Source: Anopheles merus
Taxonomy: Eukaryota > Arthropoda > Insecta > Diptera > Culicidae
Assembly (NCBI RefSeq): GCF_017562075.2
Contig: NC_054081.1
Span: forward strand, 22,346,366 to 22,410,365
Direction of reading: 5' to 3'
Length of the DNA: 64,000 bases
Shown: positions 1-12,059 of the stretch, one piece after another
Numbering within the stretch: position 1 is the stretch's first letter
Layout of the letters: each line of letters begins with the position of its first letter
Program-made: the position numbers and the translations under genes
The notes under the pieces: generated by a model
Databases searched by the model: none
Told to the model about the DNA's origin: nothing
What the model saw: only the letters and a program-made list of their open reading frames with translations

Positions 1-3
1 ACA

Positions 4-64
<61 letters not shown>
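1..64. repeat. (CA)n microsatellite
   Basis: About 30 uninterrupted CA dinucleotides open the window after a short ACAC start. The array probably continues upstream of position 1. Confidence 0.98.
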
Positions 65-65
<1 letters not shown>

Positions 66-509
66 CTAACGTGGTAAACAAGTGTACGGTGCGATGAAAA
101 AAAGACACTATCTTATTGTCCGATACTGTATCACGATTGACGTAGGTCCACTACTATCACTGGACACGCATTGTTTTTCTTGTTTGCGATCGTGTCGTAG
201 CAGGTATAGCTTGCCGCTACGTCGACTAATCTACTCACACTATCAAAGTTACGTTTGTGCTCACTTTTACTCTTTATTAGACCACAAGGCTAGCTATCAT
301 CAAACACGTCCGATCGACTCGACTGCAGAACGCTGAATGTAACGATTGTTCAAATTTGTTTAGGCTATGTTCATCGCTTATCCAGTCTACTTCAAATGAC
401 CTAGGGACGGGATTCTGCACACGTTATTCATTATCATCGAAACCTGCGGTGATAACTTCTTCGTAGCGTTTTAATAGCTACGTCAATCTTCCTTTCAAGC
501 TTTCCCCTC
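65..509. other. No recognisable feature
   Basis: The short open frame at 82-336 starts with GTG and shows no family motif, so I treat this stretch as non-coding. Confidence 0.5.
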
Positions 510-914
510 TCAATTCATCTTTGAATATGCGATATCAGTTGCAGGTACCGATGGTTTAGGTGCTATTGGTGGTTTGGGTGCTATTGCCGGTTTTGGTGTT
601 CCTGTAGATTTGAATGCTGTGTTAGTTTTTGGTGCTATTGGATGTTTAGAAACAGAAACAGGATCAGAAACAACTTTGGGTTTAGGAGGAATCGCAGGTT
701 TTGTTGATCCTGGCTGTGTGTGAGGAAGAGAATGCGTGGCTGTGGATGTTGATTGAAGCAGGGCACTAATATGCGTAAAAGGTGGCGGGGATGATGATCG
801 GGAAGTGCTGGAATGAACAGCTTTCGGCGGAACTATCAATATGTTTTCTATGATGGTGATGCCACGAGACGAAGTCGGTAGAACTGCTCTGTTTCTTTCA
901 TTATTGGGTGTCAT
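510..914 (-). CDS. Proline-rich ORF fragment, unknown
   Basis: I do not recognise this 134-aa open frame, which starts at an ATG. Its N-terminal third is unremarkable. The middle is Ser/Thr/Pro-rich. The C-terminal half repeats a short motif of the form K-P-A/P-I-A/P-P-K-P (for example KPAIPPKPK, PAIAPKPPIAPKPS), which looks like SH3-ligand (PxxPxK) sequence. The biased, periodic composition suggests real or formerly real coding sequence, perhaps one exon of a host protein or the disordered part of a retroelement ORF1. No zinc finger, reverse-transcriptase motif or splice sites were identified nearby. Chance ORF remains possible. Confidence 0.3.
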   Translation of the reverse strand: MTPNNERNRAVLPTSSRGITIIENILIVPPKAVHSSTSRSSSPPPFTHISALLQSTSTATHSLPHTQPGSTKPAIPPKPKVVSDPVSVSKHPIAPKTNTAFKSTGTPKPAIAPKPPIAPKPSVPATDIAYSKMN

Positions 915-2164
915 TATTATCAGCCATGTTTCTGTTACTATCCGCTAATCCAAAAATGATGAATCATTACCATTACATATTGACTAATAACATGGTGGTA
1001 GGACACCTGAATGGCTGTGCGGTTAACAGACCGGACTACCAATCAATCAGCCCCACTTCAATTCTAATAACAACCTCTTTCAAATCTATATCCACAGAAA
1101 CACCAAAGGAGCGACATGACGCAACGGTATTAAGAGTCACTGTTGAAAAAAATAGAGAACTGGAACGACAAAACAAGGCAGTGCAGATGTGTGCAATCGT
1201 GGAAGAAAGGATGTAAACAACAAGTGCTGAGGAAAGGGAAAGCTCGCTTTTTTATGTATTCAACAATAAACATGTACAAAACAAGCTTCTTCCTTTGATC
1301 AGACCAGTGTAAAGTTTTTTTTCCGCCATGACAGTCGATAAAGCCACCATCTTGGATTTTGAACATCGGCCTTTCGACATGCGCAAACATTAACCAACCG
1401 ATCCTCCAAATGCTGAAAAAGAGGGATCGTGGTGAATTTGGCAGTGGTGAATTGTTACTTGTGTAGTATTGCATATCGAATCAGGGTACAACAGTGCTGC
1501 AAAATTTCTCTTCATGAGACAAGATGAGGTGAAATATACAGCGAAATGAACTATTTGACAGGCGAAATAATTGACAGGTAAAGCTAATGGATTGGGGGAG
1601 ATACAACATCCGCTTTCGAAAATCACTTAAAAAGAGCATCTTCTTTAGCGGAAAATTTACAAATGGGAAGAAATGATGAACTTATGCCTGAAAATAAACA
1701 AATCCCTTAAAAAACTTTAAAAAAGTGTTTTCAATGCGATTTTGTACACGTTATTTGTTTACATTGCTGGTTGCTGTGATGCGTTACCTGACAGATGTTT
1801 CACCTGTCAAATAGTTAATTTCGCTGTATATTTCACCTCGTCTGGCCTGATTGATATGACAAATACCTGCTTCGTGACATCTTTGCCGTCAACACTTGGT
1901 CAGTCACTATACCAGGACTTTTTTTACTGCGATCAGTTTTGTAAAATATCACTGACATAGTCATGACAAATTCCGACTGAAGCAAAGTGATGTGACCGTC
2001 TCGAGATCTACTGTGATGATCAAAGGTGAGACTCAAACAGTTGGTGCGACCATCACATGCTTGGTGACATTGTGTGCAACCATCTCTTGGTCAATCACTT
2101 GGTTGTGACGTTTTCAGTTGGTAATCATCACGATGGTCATGGAAGATATGTGGTGCTTGCGAGT
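915..2164. other. Non-coding stretch with a short inverted repeat
   Basis: Small open frames here carry no family motifs. The only clear structure is the inverted repeat at 1520-1843, listed separately. The sequence is moderately AT-rich. Confidence 0.5.
1520..1843. repeat. Inverted repeat, about 44-bp arms
   Basis: The arm at 1520-1564 (core GAGGTGAAATATACAGCGAA, then ACTATTTGACAGG) is repeated in inverse orientation at 1800-1843 with very few mismatches. The spacer is about 235 bp. It may be the ends of a small non-autonomous element, but no target duplication was found. Confidence 0.6.
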
Positions 2165-2519
2165 GGTTCCAAGAAACACCGAACTTGACCCGAACTCGCT
2201 GCACCCGCGGGTTGGAATGAACCCTCTTTGGCCCGACCCGTCCTGAACTCGTAGCACCAACGGGTCGGAGTCGCTTATGCTTTCTTGCACCTACTCATCA
2301 GTCGGGTCGACCCGAACTCGCAGCACCCACGGGTCGAAGTCGCTTATGCTTTCCCGCACCTACTGATCTTTCGGGTCGACCCGAACTCGTTGCACCTGCG
2401 GGTCGAATTTGATTCCGACTCCGCCCTAGCGCACCCGCTGCACCCACGGGTCGGAATCGATTCCGGCTGGCTCGCACCCGACTCCGGGTTGGGTCGTGAA
2501 ATGAATCGTATGACCCAAC
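2165..2519. repeat. GC-rich palindromic repeat cluster (hAT-like subterminal repeats)
   Basis: At least five degenerate copies of a motif pairing TCGGGTCGACCCGAACTCG with GCACCCGCGGGTCGGA occur in tandem. The core TCGGGTCGACCCGA is a perfect palindrome. Related copies lie at 9497-9680, 13155-13235, 14655-14827 and 60040-60110. The copy at 9497 begins TAGAGATGGGCG, which resembles a hAT terminus, so these may be subterminal transposase-binding repeats. That role is inference. Confidence 0.6.
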
Positions 2520-3100
2520 ACTAGTCTACACACACATACACGAGACAAAGGCTACACCAGACAGAGGAATTGTTCTCGCGCTCGGACGCACGACTTAGCG
2601 CACTTCTTCTCGCGCAGACACACAAACGTACACGAAACAAAAGCCACGCGCTGCCTAGCAGAGCAATTTTTCTCGCGCTTAAATGCACGGAATTCAGGCA
2701 CATGCACTGCTTGGATGAAACTGTCTTGCGCACACACACGCACAAACAACGGAACGCGCACTTAGCGCGATCAGACACACGAAAAAGCTACGCCCGCAAT
2801 GCAAAGCGACGGAAGAAATCATGGCGTTTGGAGAATTTTCTCATGCCTTCTTTTTTTCCCTCCTACGGCAAATTTGTCAAGCAGCTCGTCGAGCTACCCG
2901 TCCCTTGCTCCGCATCATCCCCCTCGCCTGAGCTAGCTGTGACAGGTATCAATGTGTTAGTACGTCAGACGGCCAATAGCTGATGACCGGGAGGAGGAGG
3001 GTACTGGCACACAGCTGTTGGGAGATTGAACAGTATACTTAAATTTCTGGCGAGAGGAGGGCGGTTGCCATGGGTCCCCTACATTCCTACAGGCCCTACA

Positions 3101-3115
3101 GGGGGGGGGGGGGGG
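3101..3115 (+). repeat. Poly-G run (15 G)
   Basis: Fifteen consecutive G lie inside repeat X. Such a run is prone to sequencing and length errors. Confidence 0.95.
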
Positions 3116-3948
3116 TGTTGAAGGGTAAATGGTTCTCCAGCCACGTAGCCCCAATGACCATCTTTCCGGGGGCCCTCGTCGCTACTAATCTGTCCACAGA
3201 TCTTCGGTGACCGCCTACCGTTAGATCCGCCGCTGGTTCATGGTTCATTCTTCGGTGTTTTTTTATTGTGGAGGTGCATCCTTCCCCCTGTCTGCAGTGT
3301 ATGCATCGGGCAGGAGACAGTTTGGCAATAGTTGCCCGCTGGATAGGAGCGGGCCCGCATCACCGCCATCATTCCGCACATCTGCATGCCCGTTATGGGT
3401 TCTAACCGCGTATGAACCGTGCGTCGTAGCGAGGGCTAATAATAATAATAATAAGAAAAAGAAGTTAAAATAGCAGTCCACACCCGGGGAAGAGTTTTTC
3501 TTCACTTTGTTGCTGCCGGGTCTACCGCTGAAGCGCGACAAATGCGCGGAATGCACTCGACCACAGGACATTCACCTACCGAGGCGAGCCCATTCCAAGG
3601 CAGTGCCGGTCGCTTGGCGTCATGATACCGACGCCAAGCCAACAAGCCACCAGATTCTAGACGAACAGGTGCAGCACCATACGCGCACCGTAATAAACAA
3701 ATCCAGAATCCTCTTTTGTATGGATTCAATTCAACATGATGTTTCCACTTCCAATTGGAAAAATGTGCTACATATCACATGCACGTTTGCTTCGATCTTG
3801 TGTCTTTTTAATACCCCCAACATCAGAGCCGATCGCAAAGATGGTAATGCCATTCCAATGATTGTGTTGTCTCTCAGGTAGCGAGATCAAAAGTTTATGG
3901 AATTTGTAGCTGCAGCGGATGAAAAAGTACGCATCAGAATCAAACAGT

Positions 3949-4485
3949 GGGGGCCTTCACGATTCTAGTTAGTTTTTCGTATGGAGTTTGACAGTTGGAG
4001 GCTGAAATCATGTAAACACTCCATATAAAACCACACAAAAAACTAGCATTCAATTTTCAGTCTAGATTATTCTAGCCACAAAGCTAGAATTAGATTCGAG
4101 TACCTGCTCGAAAACACGGGTTTGTATACATTTATCCCAAGGAGCATTAAAGAGATCTGGTGATGGAATCCAGGATCAAAGTGCATGTAGTCCAGGTGGT
4201 CTCATAGCATGTTTTATAACCAAATTTGAATATCACTTTTTGACAGGATGGGTGAAAACTTTTGTTCAAACAAGCTTTTTGAAGGCATGACGAATACACA
4301 AAACACTCTTAAAATCGACATTCAGAAACAGAAGCGATAAAAATCAGTCTTCTAAATTCATACACCTTGGGATAAGCCCACCTGTATATTATACTCACAT
4401 AGATAGCTGCTCGAAAACTGATATACAATGCAAAAAGCTGACAGGCTGAAATTTCAGCCTACGAGCTTAAAACGGAAAGGCCCCC
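3949..4485 (+). mobile_element. 540-bp MITE, GGGGGCC ends, copy 1
   Basis: The element begins GGGGGCCTTCACGATTCTAG and ends with GGAAAGGCCCCC, giving short terminal inverted repeats. It is flanked by AGT on both sides (3946-3948 and 4486-4488), a 3-bp target duplication. Two more copies with the same ends lie at 15474-16020 and 61869-62408. There is no transposase ORF. Superfamily is not assigned; 3-bp duplications occur in several DNA-transposon superfamilies. Confidence 0.85.
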
Positions 4486-4494
4486 AGTTTTGGG

Positions 4495-4735
4495 ATTTCC
4501 ACACGTACGCACACACGCACGCATGCACGAGAGAACGCACCCACAAACGCGCGCACGCAAGAACGCACGTACACGCACGAGCGAGTACGGCTACCTTATC
4601 GGAAGAACGGCTGGTTCAGCTCTCTTGTAGCGCATCCTCATCCAAAGCGTCGGGCGGGGTAGGGGATCGCGACATGATAGAGTGAACGGTCACTTTCCCC
4701 GCGCTGTGTGTGTGCGTGTGTGTGTCGAGACCCGA
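4495..4735. repeat. Low-complexity CACG/GTGT-rich tracts
   Basis: About 4495-4595 is a degenerate (CACACG)-type tract and about 4706-4726 is GT-rich. The same pair recurs in inverse orientation at about 17715-17970 in X'. The histidine/threonine-rich open frame over it is a composition artefact. Confidence 0.7.
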
Positions 4736-5113
4736 AAACTTGGGACAGTTTTCGGTACATTTAAAAAAAATATTTCATTGCTACTTTACACTGTGCTACA
4801 TGATGCTTAGAAGGTCGTTGAAGCATCAAACATGTTCAAATTAAAAATAATAGATCAGTGTTAGACGTTCTCCTGCGCTCGTTTGAAATTGGCTTCTTTA
4901 CCCTCGAATGGCACGGGCATCAAATGGTCTCGAAATAATTTTTTTTTTGATTTGATGGTCGAAATAAAATAAACCATCAATACACCGATAACACTTTAAA
5001 TCCCTAAACAGTTTCTCCCGCATCGTCTCAAGGTCACACACAAATTAATAAATGCTAACACCTACCAATTACAATACACAATCGCAATGCACATATATGA
5101 ATCAACGCATATA

Positions 5114-6419
5114 GGGGAAGGTTGGTAAAGACGGACACGTTAAGGGAAATGGTAAAAATCTAAGGATATATAGGTGCACCGACCATGAAAATGTACATAC
5201 ATTATCTTACACTCATGTTTTATCAAAAAATGTGTTGAAACTTAAAATTTTGCCTCGATTTTTGCGTTTTTTTCGTGAATGAAAAACATGATTTTTTTTA
5301 CCTGATATGGGAAAGATGGACACCATGAAGGCTAAGATGGTTCGCACCTTTAGAAAACATTGAAAATTAAATTGTTTTACAGTATTTTAACAAATTGTAT
5401 CGATTTCCACGTCCTGGTACGTTTATAAATCAATTCTAGGTCAATTGCAACAACGATTCATTCAGCCGTGAATTTAGGAATTGTAAGCACCGCTTCTAAT
5501 AGAACGTAGAATGCAGAATCTAAGGCATATTTTGTAATATCGGGCTCTAACAGTGGAGGTTGCACCAGCTTACAGAACAACAATTTAAAACTTAGCTTTA
5601 GGAAATTATTCCGCGGAAAGTCCGCGACCACAGCATATTTGAGGGTTTTGTTAATAGGTCCAGCCATTTCTTATATTGAATATTAAACTTTTTGATATCT
5701 GTAAACCCATAGAATCTCTCATCTATTCCTGAATGATTTGATATCAGTATTTTATCTCTTTTCATTAAAGTTGTCCAAGTCGTGACAAAATATTGGATTT
5801 CGTGAAGAACCTCATCAGCGCCGAGCGAGTAATATCATAACGCATGACTGCTATTTTGACCAATGTTTCATTTCTCGCTTATTTATTACTTTTTCTAGTT
5901 GCGTAATGGTTTATATCTTCAAAACACCCTTATTTAAGGTGTTTGAAGAAATATATTCATCACCAGTTGATACAAGAAGTAAAATAACCCAAAAAATTTG
6001 GTGTCCATCTTTCCCTATAACAAAGTGTCCGTCTTTCCCGCTTTGGTGTCACGATGTTTGAACCAGAAGAAAACAAGATTTTTCAAATCTTTCATTCTCG
6101 TTCTTTCGCCAGTTTTTTGCTTAACAATCATGACAAATCGTTTATGCAATTAAACTTCCGAAAATATAAACAATGCAAGTTACAGAGCTTAAGACACGTA
6201 GCAATCAAAATAGATCCACAAAGGTGAGCACGATTGAAAATTTGTTTTGTTTGGGAATTCAACCAATTTCGCATATACTACACGAAAAATGTTCTCAAAT
6301 GTGTTGTTTTACCTTCAGTTTGGATTGTACATTGTTGAATTACACGAAAATTGCCTTTTTCATGCATGTATGAGAAGTGTCCATCTTACCCGCAGTGTCC
6401 GTCTTTACCTACCTTCCCC
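5114..6419. mobile_element. 1.3-kb non-autonomous TA-type element (GGGGAAGG ends)
   Basis: The left end reads GGGGAAGGTTGGTAAAGACG and the right end is its inverse with a few mismatches. TA flanks both sides (5112-5113 and 6420-6421), and repeat X resumes outside. Internal copies of a motif like GTGTCCRTCTTTCCC occur at about 5309-5330, 6000-6050 and 6378-6415. No convincing transposase is encoded, so this is most likely a Tc1/mariner-type MITE. Confidence 0.8.
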
Positions 6420-7260
6420 TACTACAACACCCAATCAGCTGGCGGCGGAAGGCACGGACTGAAGTCAAGTAAGGCAAGGCAGGGTGAAGGAGGGAGAAGA
6501 AGCGGACGATAACATGGGCGCCAATATTTTTAATTTTTTTGACCTTTGTTTTTGATCCGCCACCTAAAATAGTTCCATTTCGCCAACACAGGGCGCCAAA
6601 CCTGCCCAGGCCTGCGCAGGAATGGCTGAAGTCCCGCGCGGGCTGAAGTCCCGCAATAAACACTTTATTGAACCATAAATTACACTTCCACAACACATTT
6701 AGAATCCTTCATACTCACGAATGGCGTCATACTGTAAAGTACCGGGTCGAGCCAGGCAGCGGGAAACTTGTCGGCAATCTGCGTTGCCTCTGTTCAGCAA
6801 ATTCTTACCTGTCGATCCACGCACTGCATGTGCGTCTGTCCACATTGTTTGTTCACTTCACACTTCACCATAACACACCAGCGCACGAGACTTTGAACGA
6901 AATGCGAATCAGCGCACAAACACTGCGCGCGGGACTTAGCACAAAACGCACACAACCATCTCCGACAAAGCGTCGCGCTGTACTAGTGGTTTTGTACGCG
7001 TTGGAGGGGGACATACAGAGCGATGGTTCGATGCTGTAGTGTAAGCAAGACAACACGATGTGACGAGCAGCTCAAAGTTATTGAGCTCGCTGAAAGAAGA
7101 CACACACACATTCACAGACGGCTCGTCAAAGCACGGTATTTGTATTGGTGTTAGTGAAGCGCGCGTGTAAAACAGAATGCGAACTCTCATCGCAGCGCGT
7201 TTCTCCTTGCTTCCTCAAGCTTCCTCATACCCCTCGGCCTGAATCTCTCAAAATCTGGGG

Positions 7261-9496
7261 TCTCATTGTTTGCGTGGTGGTGGTTCCACTGCTGTTCTGC
7301 CCCAACTCAAAGTGGGAACAGAATTAGAACCAAATTTTGCTCGTTTTGTATGGCAAAAGTTGTTATGTGTAGGGAACGTGTCACAAGCGTTTGCGACTAA
7401 GGCATCAATATCAATTGATCTTATTTAAAGCATATTGAGTCTTGGACGAAGGGAACTTGAAACAGGCTATACAGGTTGTACTTGAAATACGCTATTAACA
7501 AAAAACGTTGGTAAGCCGAGTATTTCTAACTTCTTCGTAAATTGTATTCTGGGATTTTCAACCAAACAATATTTAATTTTATTTTCCTTATGCTTGTTGT
7601 GGGTGATTTTATCCCCTGCAAAATTATTTGATGTATTTCTTATTTTATTTATAATTAACAATAGATAAAACTGAGAAAATCACGATTATGTAAATATGCG
7701 CGTACCAGATTCCGCGTATCTCTGACACTGCCTGTACGAGGAGATTTTTAAAACTTATTAGTCTGCATAAGCGGTTCCTATAGCTATGTGCTGTTTAAAA
7801 AGATCTTAGCCACACATATTGCATTACAAATCAACTGAACTTGTAACCCGGAAAGTCCTTCTGATCTTAAGGCAATGGAATCCATTTTTATTAATATGAT
7901 TGTTCATTTGTGTGTACTATATAGGTTAGCCATGTTGATATTTTGATAATCAAATTCATAGTTTACATGACAAATAGAAAAAATGGCAATTTCCAAAACG
8001 ACCTTCACCTCATGTTTATTTTGACACTCCTTCTGGTGCAAATTGAGGTCGTTTAAAACGAATCTGTATTTGTTAATAATTTATTTTCAAACTAAAAAGG
8101 TGCATATTATTGAGGCGCTTTGATGTTTTTCAAATTATTATAATGTATTTTAACAGTAAAATTTTCTTGGCATGGATTTCTGCTCGTACGCGAGTGAGAT
8201 CATCAGAAAAAATATCAGCACAACATAAAAATTTGCAAATTACTCTCAACTATTTTTATGACTTCATATGAAATGCTTCATTGCCATCTCAAGAACATAT
8301 CCATAGCAATATGTTGTTATTTTGATAGTTTATTTGTGTCTCACGTTTTAAAGGTCTAGCAATGGTTTTAACTAGTAGTCTTAACAGAGTTCTGTAGATG
8401 GGCCCTTTCAATCTTAAGTTAGTTTTATTTTAGTCTTTTGAGGTCTTACACGACTATCAAATGAAAAAAGAAGGCTTAATGGAATTTCCGTAGCAACATC
8501 GTTAAAACTATGATAAGATTTAAAATGTTCCTTGGACCCTTTTAGTCCCCAATTAGTCTCGAAAGCCTGCAGAGGGTCGGCAGGATCGTGTAGATTGTAA
8601 CGCCAAAAATAAATTGTTAAATCAAAAAAAAAAAATTGTAACCCAGCTAAAAGCCGGCATGGCGAAAAAAAAAATGTTAAAAATTAACAGATGTTAATAT
8701 TTGTTTTCCAAAGACGTAAAAAATGCTCAAATTTGACATCGCAAGAGCATTGAAGTCATTTATTGATTTTGACGTTTGGTCCTACACTTTCGTTAAACAA
8801 GCGATTGTCACGAGGGTATGCGATTTAAATTAAAAAAATATTAAATTATACTGCTCGATTTTTCCCCTGCGTTTTGCTATGTGTGATATTGAGCAACTGT
8901 TTTGAAGATCGTTTATTTTAACAGAAATGATTTACAAATGAACTCAGTTAAAATCAATTGAGCTTTAAACAATTGTTGAAATATTTGTTTTATTTGCGAT
9001 GCCGACTATTGTTCTTTCCAGCTCTATCTCCCTTACGATAGTTCTAGTTGTTGTAGAATATTTCTATCATACTTATTTGCTAATACATCCATTATCTTTT
9101 CTTTCCATATGCATCACTCAACCCTCCGTCGTAAAATGTATTGTTCACCGTTCGCCAACTTCTGATGGTTCATGATGTGATGTTGAATCAATCGTTTCAT
9201 TCCTTTGACCAACAATTTTAAAATTAAAACTACTTCAAAACGACGTAGGAAAAAGCTTCACGCTAACTATTACTGTATCAACAAGTCCACCACAAGTTGC
9301 CACTTATAACAAAGCAATCAAAGTTACGGTTGACGGGCCACGGGAACCCCGATCGAAAACAAGTAAGTTTTTCAATCTTTATACAAAATGTTTTCTTTTT
9401 TCCATACCTTGTCCATTTGATTTGAATTGCCTATATAATCCCTCATTCAGACATTCAGTTTTTCAAATATATACTTTGATTAGTTGGTGACTATTA
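7261..9496. other. AT-rich stretch without genes
   Basis: No coding frame or element end was recognised apart from the duplicated segment at 7728-7900. Around 8570-8680 two A-rich tracts follow GC-richer text, which might be worn LINE/SINE tails; this is weak. Confidence 0.5.
7728..7900 (+). repeat. 173-bp duplicated segment, copy 1
   Basis: The sequence is nearly identical to 9921-10093 in the same orientation. Both run from CTGCCTGTACGAGG to TTAATATGAT, with unrelated flanks. Confidence 0.9.
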
Positions 9497-9680
9497 GAGA
9501 TGGGCGGGACGATCCGAACCTATCGGGTCGGAGCCATCCATTAGCGACCTGGAGTCGTTCGGGTCGACCCGAAAGGTACAAGAAGGTTCAGTAGGTGCAA
9601 CGACTCCGGTAGGTGCAAGAAATCATAAGCAACTCAGACCCATTGGTGCAACGAGTTCGGGTCGGGTCGGGCCAAGGTGC
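9497..9680 (+). repeat. hAT-like end with palindromic repeats
   Basis: The stretch begins TAGAGATGGGCG, a form common at hAT termini, and runs directly into copies of the TCGGGTCGACCCGA / GTTCGGGTCGGG repeat. No matching right end or 8-bp duplication was located, so this is probably a partial element. Confidence 0.5.
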
Positions 9681-9686
9681 CCACCG

Positions 9687-9764
9687 CCCAACGGTCAAAG
9701 GCCGAAGATTTTATATTGACCTTTCGTTTTTTCTATCTGTCTCTCGCTCTAATTTGAGTGATTT
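9687..9764 (+). repeat. 80-bp repeat, copy 1
   Basis: It runs from CCCAACGGTCAAAG through TCTATCTGTCTCTCGCTC to AATTTGAG. It is one of four copies, two in each orientation. Confidence 0.85.
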
Positions 9765-9920
9765 TCCCTTTCGGCCGTATCGGGAAGCTCGTTCGTTCCC
9801 GGGAACGTTCGCCGCGACGCTCATTTTCCTTCATTTCATAGCCCTCTATGATCAAAAATAAGAAAACCGTCTAGGTTTTGTTCTGCCCAATCTAGTGGTA
9901 CAACCCTGTCCACTCATGAG

Positions 9921-10093
9921 CTGCCTGTACGAGGAGATTTTTAAAACTTATTAGTCTGTATAAGCGGTTCCTATAGCTATGTGCTGTTTAAAAAGATCTT
10001 AGCCACACATATTGCATTACAAATCAACTGAACTTGTAACCCGGAAAGTCCTTCTGATCTTAAGGCAATGGAATCCATTTTTATTAATATGAT
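9921..10093 (+). repeat. 173-bp duplicated segment, copy 2
   Basis: Nearly identical to 7728-7900. See that entry. Confidence 0.9.
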
Positions 10094-10147
10094 GAGCGAC
10101 GAACGTTCTTCGACGAACGACCTCCCCGATACGGCCGTTTGTGAGTA

Positions 10148-10224
10148 CCCAACGGTCAAAAGCCGAAGATTTTATATTGACCTTTCACTTTTTCTATCTG
10201 TCTCTCGCTCTAATTTGAATAATT
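10148..10224 (+). repeat. 80-bp repeat, copy 2
   Basis: Same sequence and orientation as 9687-9764, about 460 bp further on. Confidence 0.85.
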
Positions 10225-11702
10225 CTCTCACCACTGGACACAGAACACTAATCTCACCGCACAGCAGAGCGTGTGTCGACAAGTGTATGCATGTGTGTAT
10301 TTGCAACGCTGAATTCTGAAAATCCACCGTGTATCGCCAAGTGCGTGGCTGTGTGTAGTATCACCGTGGACTGCAGAAAACTACCTGCACTAGAACAGAC
10401 CCAACCAACCAAACCGTGCGCTTTCGAAGTAAATTTGCTTCGATATAGCTTCGATAGAAGTTCTCTACCGAAGGTGTACCAACTTTGATAGGCAGTTCCT
10501 ACCGAAGTTAAGCTCGGGTGTTTAGCCGAAATGCTACAAAAGAGAAAAAAAAATTCTCTTGTTTGCTGCCCCGCGTTCGCTCACACGCGCGCCCTGCCCC
10601 CTATTTACGTACGTGTTTATAGCCTCCTTCCTCCTCCTCCTCTGATCTATCTCCTACCTTATGTGCAGTGATTATGTGTTAATTGTAATTGGAAGGAGAA
10701 ATATTAGATTTATTTATTACGTGACATTTAATCAGAGAGTTGAAACATGGTACTTGGTGGATCTACTGTTCAACACAAGTGGGCCTAACACTTTAACTAT
10801 TTGCTAATTCGCGCGTGAGGACGTAAAAGGCGCAATAATAATGGAGCGGTTCTAACATAAACAGACAAAATCACTCAGCTGGAAATTTGATAGAGCGGAA
10901 TAGCATTTCATTGTAATAGCATTGCTAGTATATCATCCGCGCACCCTATGAACCGTACTTTTTCAAATATCTTAAAAAGTACGCATTGTATGAAAAAACC
11001 GTCTTTACAAGATCGATTCAGAATTTCAAAACACATTTGGAAAAAGTTTTTCGCTAAAAGTGACTTTTGAAAATTCACTCATATTAATGTTTATTCCTTT
11101 AAATTAACTCATAAATGGGGCAAGGGAAATAATTTATACTAATACTAATAGACCACGACTCCATTGCCTGAATTATTTAGTGCCTCAAAGTAGTATATCC
11201 TCTTTGCCAAGCGTTTGAGTAAACTGATTCTTCGCAAAATGTGAAGAGAGCGTTCGGCCCCCCTTCAGATGCTTCGACAGAGTGAAGCTCCTCCCCTTCC
11301 TCCATTCGTCATTCAACAATTTTTCTCCGCGCACTCTCACATCTACACGCACAGCTGTTCGCATGGCAACACGTGAGATGCGTGACATGCTTTCTCGCTC
11401 ATCAGGAAGGATTTGCTTCGAAAGAGCTCGGTTTGGTTGGTTGGGGAGCGCTGGTGTGGCCAAATGTGTGCATGTGTGTACTTGCTCCACTGAAAGCCGG
11501 TATCGCAACAGATTTCGGTGTGTCGCTTTGTGCGTGCGTGTGTGTTATTGTCACAGCACACTCGTTCATCATTTTTTTCGTTCTTTCGCTTGAGCCACTC
11601 GATTTCGTTCTTCGCTGATTTTGGCAACGCACGAGGGGGTTTCGGTTTCAACTCCCAACAACAACAACCACACGAGGGAGCTCGTGGATACTCACAAAGG
11701 GA
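10225..11702. other. Repeat-like, non-coding
   Basis: Two loosely similar GTGTGCATGTGTGT-bearing blocks (about 10270-10370 and 11455-11560) share wording such as CCAARTGTGTGCATG. About 10600-11180 is plain AT-rich sequence. No gene was recognised. Confidence 0.4.
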
Positions 11703-11780
11703 AAATCACTCAAATTAGAGCGAGAGACAGATAGAAAAAACGAAAGGTCAATATAAAATCTTCGGCCATTGACCGTTGGG
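11703..11780 (-). repeat. 80-bp repeat, copy 3 (inverted)
   Basis: Reverse complement of the repeat at 9687-9764. Confidence 0.85.
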
Positions 11781-11928
11781 TCGCCAACTCAGCTTCAAAG
11801 TCAGCTTCTATCTCAGCGGACCTCTGAGTGCTGGTGACCGTTGGGTTGGATAGCGCACGAAGGGGTTTTGGGTTCCATCTCCAACAACAACAACCACACG
11901 AGGAGGCTCGGGGACACTCATCAGAGGA

Positions 11929-12004
11929 AAATCGCTCAAATTAGAGCGAGAGACAGATAGAAAAAGTGAAAGGTCAAAATAAAATCTTTGGCTTTTGACC
12001 GTTG
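11929..12004 (-). repeat. 80-bp repeat, copy 4 (inverted)
   Basis: Reverse complement of the repeat at 9687-9764, about 150 bp after copy 3. Confidence 0.85.
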
Positions 12005-12059
12005 CCCAACCAGCAAAACCGAAACTATTGGAAAACTTTCCTGTGTATCAAAGCGAGAG

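Larger units (their letters stand above)
2522..7260 (+). repeat. Complex repeat X (non-coding, nested MITEs)
   Basis: This stretch is homologous to the inverted segment at about 17041-19260 (X'). Shared blocks include about 2780-2900, 3400-3730, 3780-3890, 4495-5060 and 6420-6640. X is interrupted by MITEs at 3949-4485 and 5114-6419 that X' lacks. No conserved long ORF is shared, so it is probably a non-autonomous element or a segmental repeat. The ends were not defined. Confidence 0.6.

Noticed and set aside
3430..3460. CRISPR-like or other prokaryotic arrays in short repeats
   Set aside because: All short repeats here are simple microsatellites or transposon subterminal repeats; the DNA is clearly eukaryotic.
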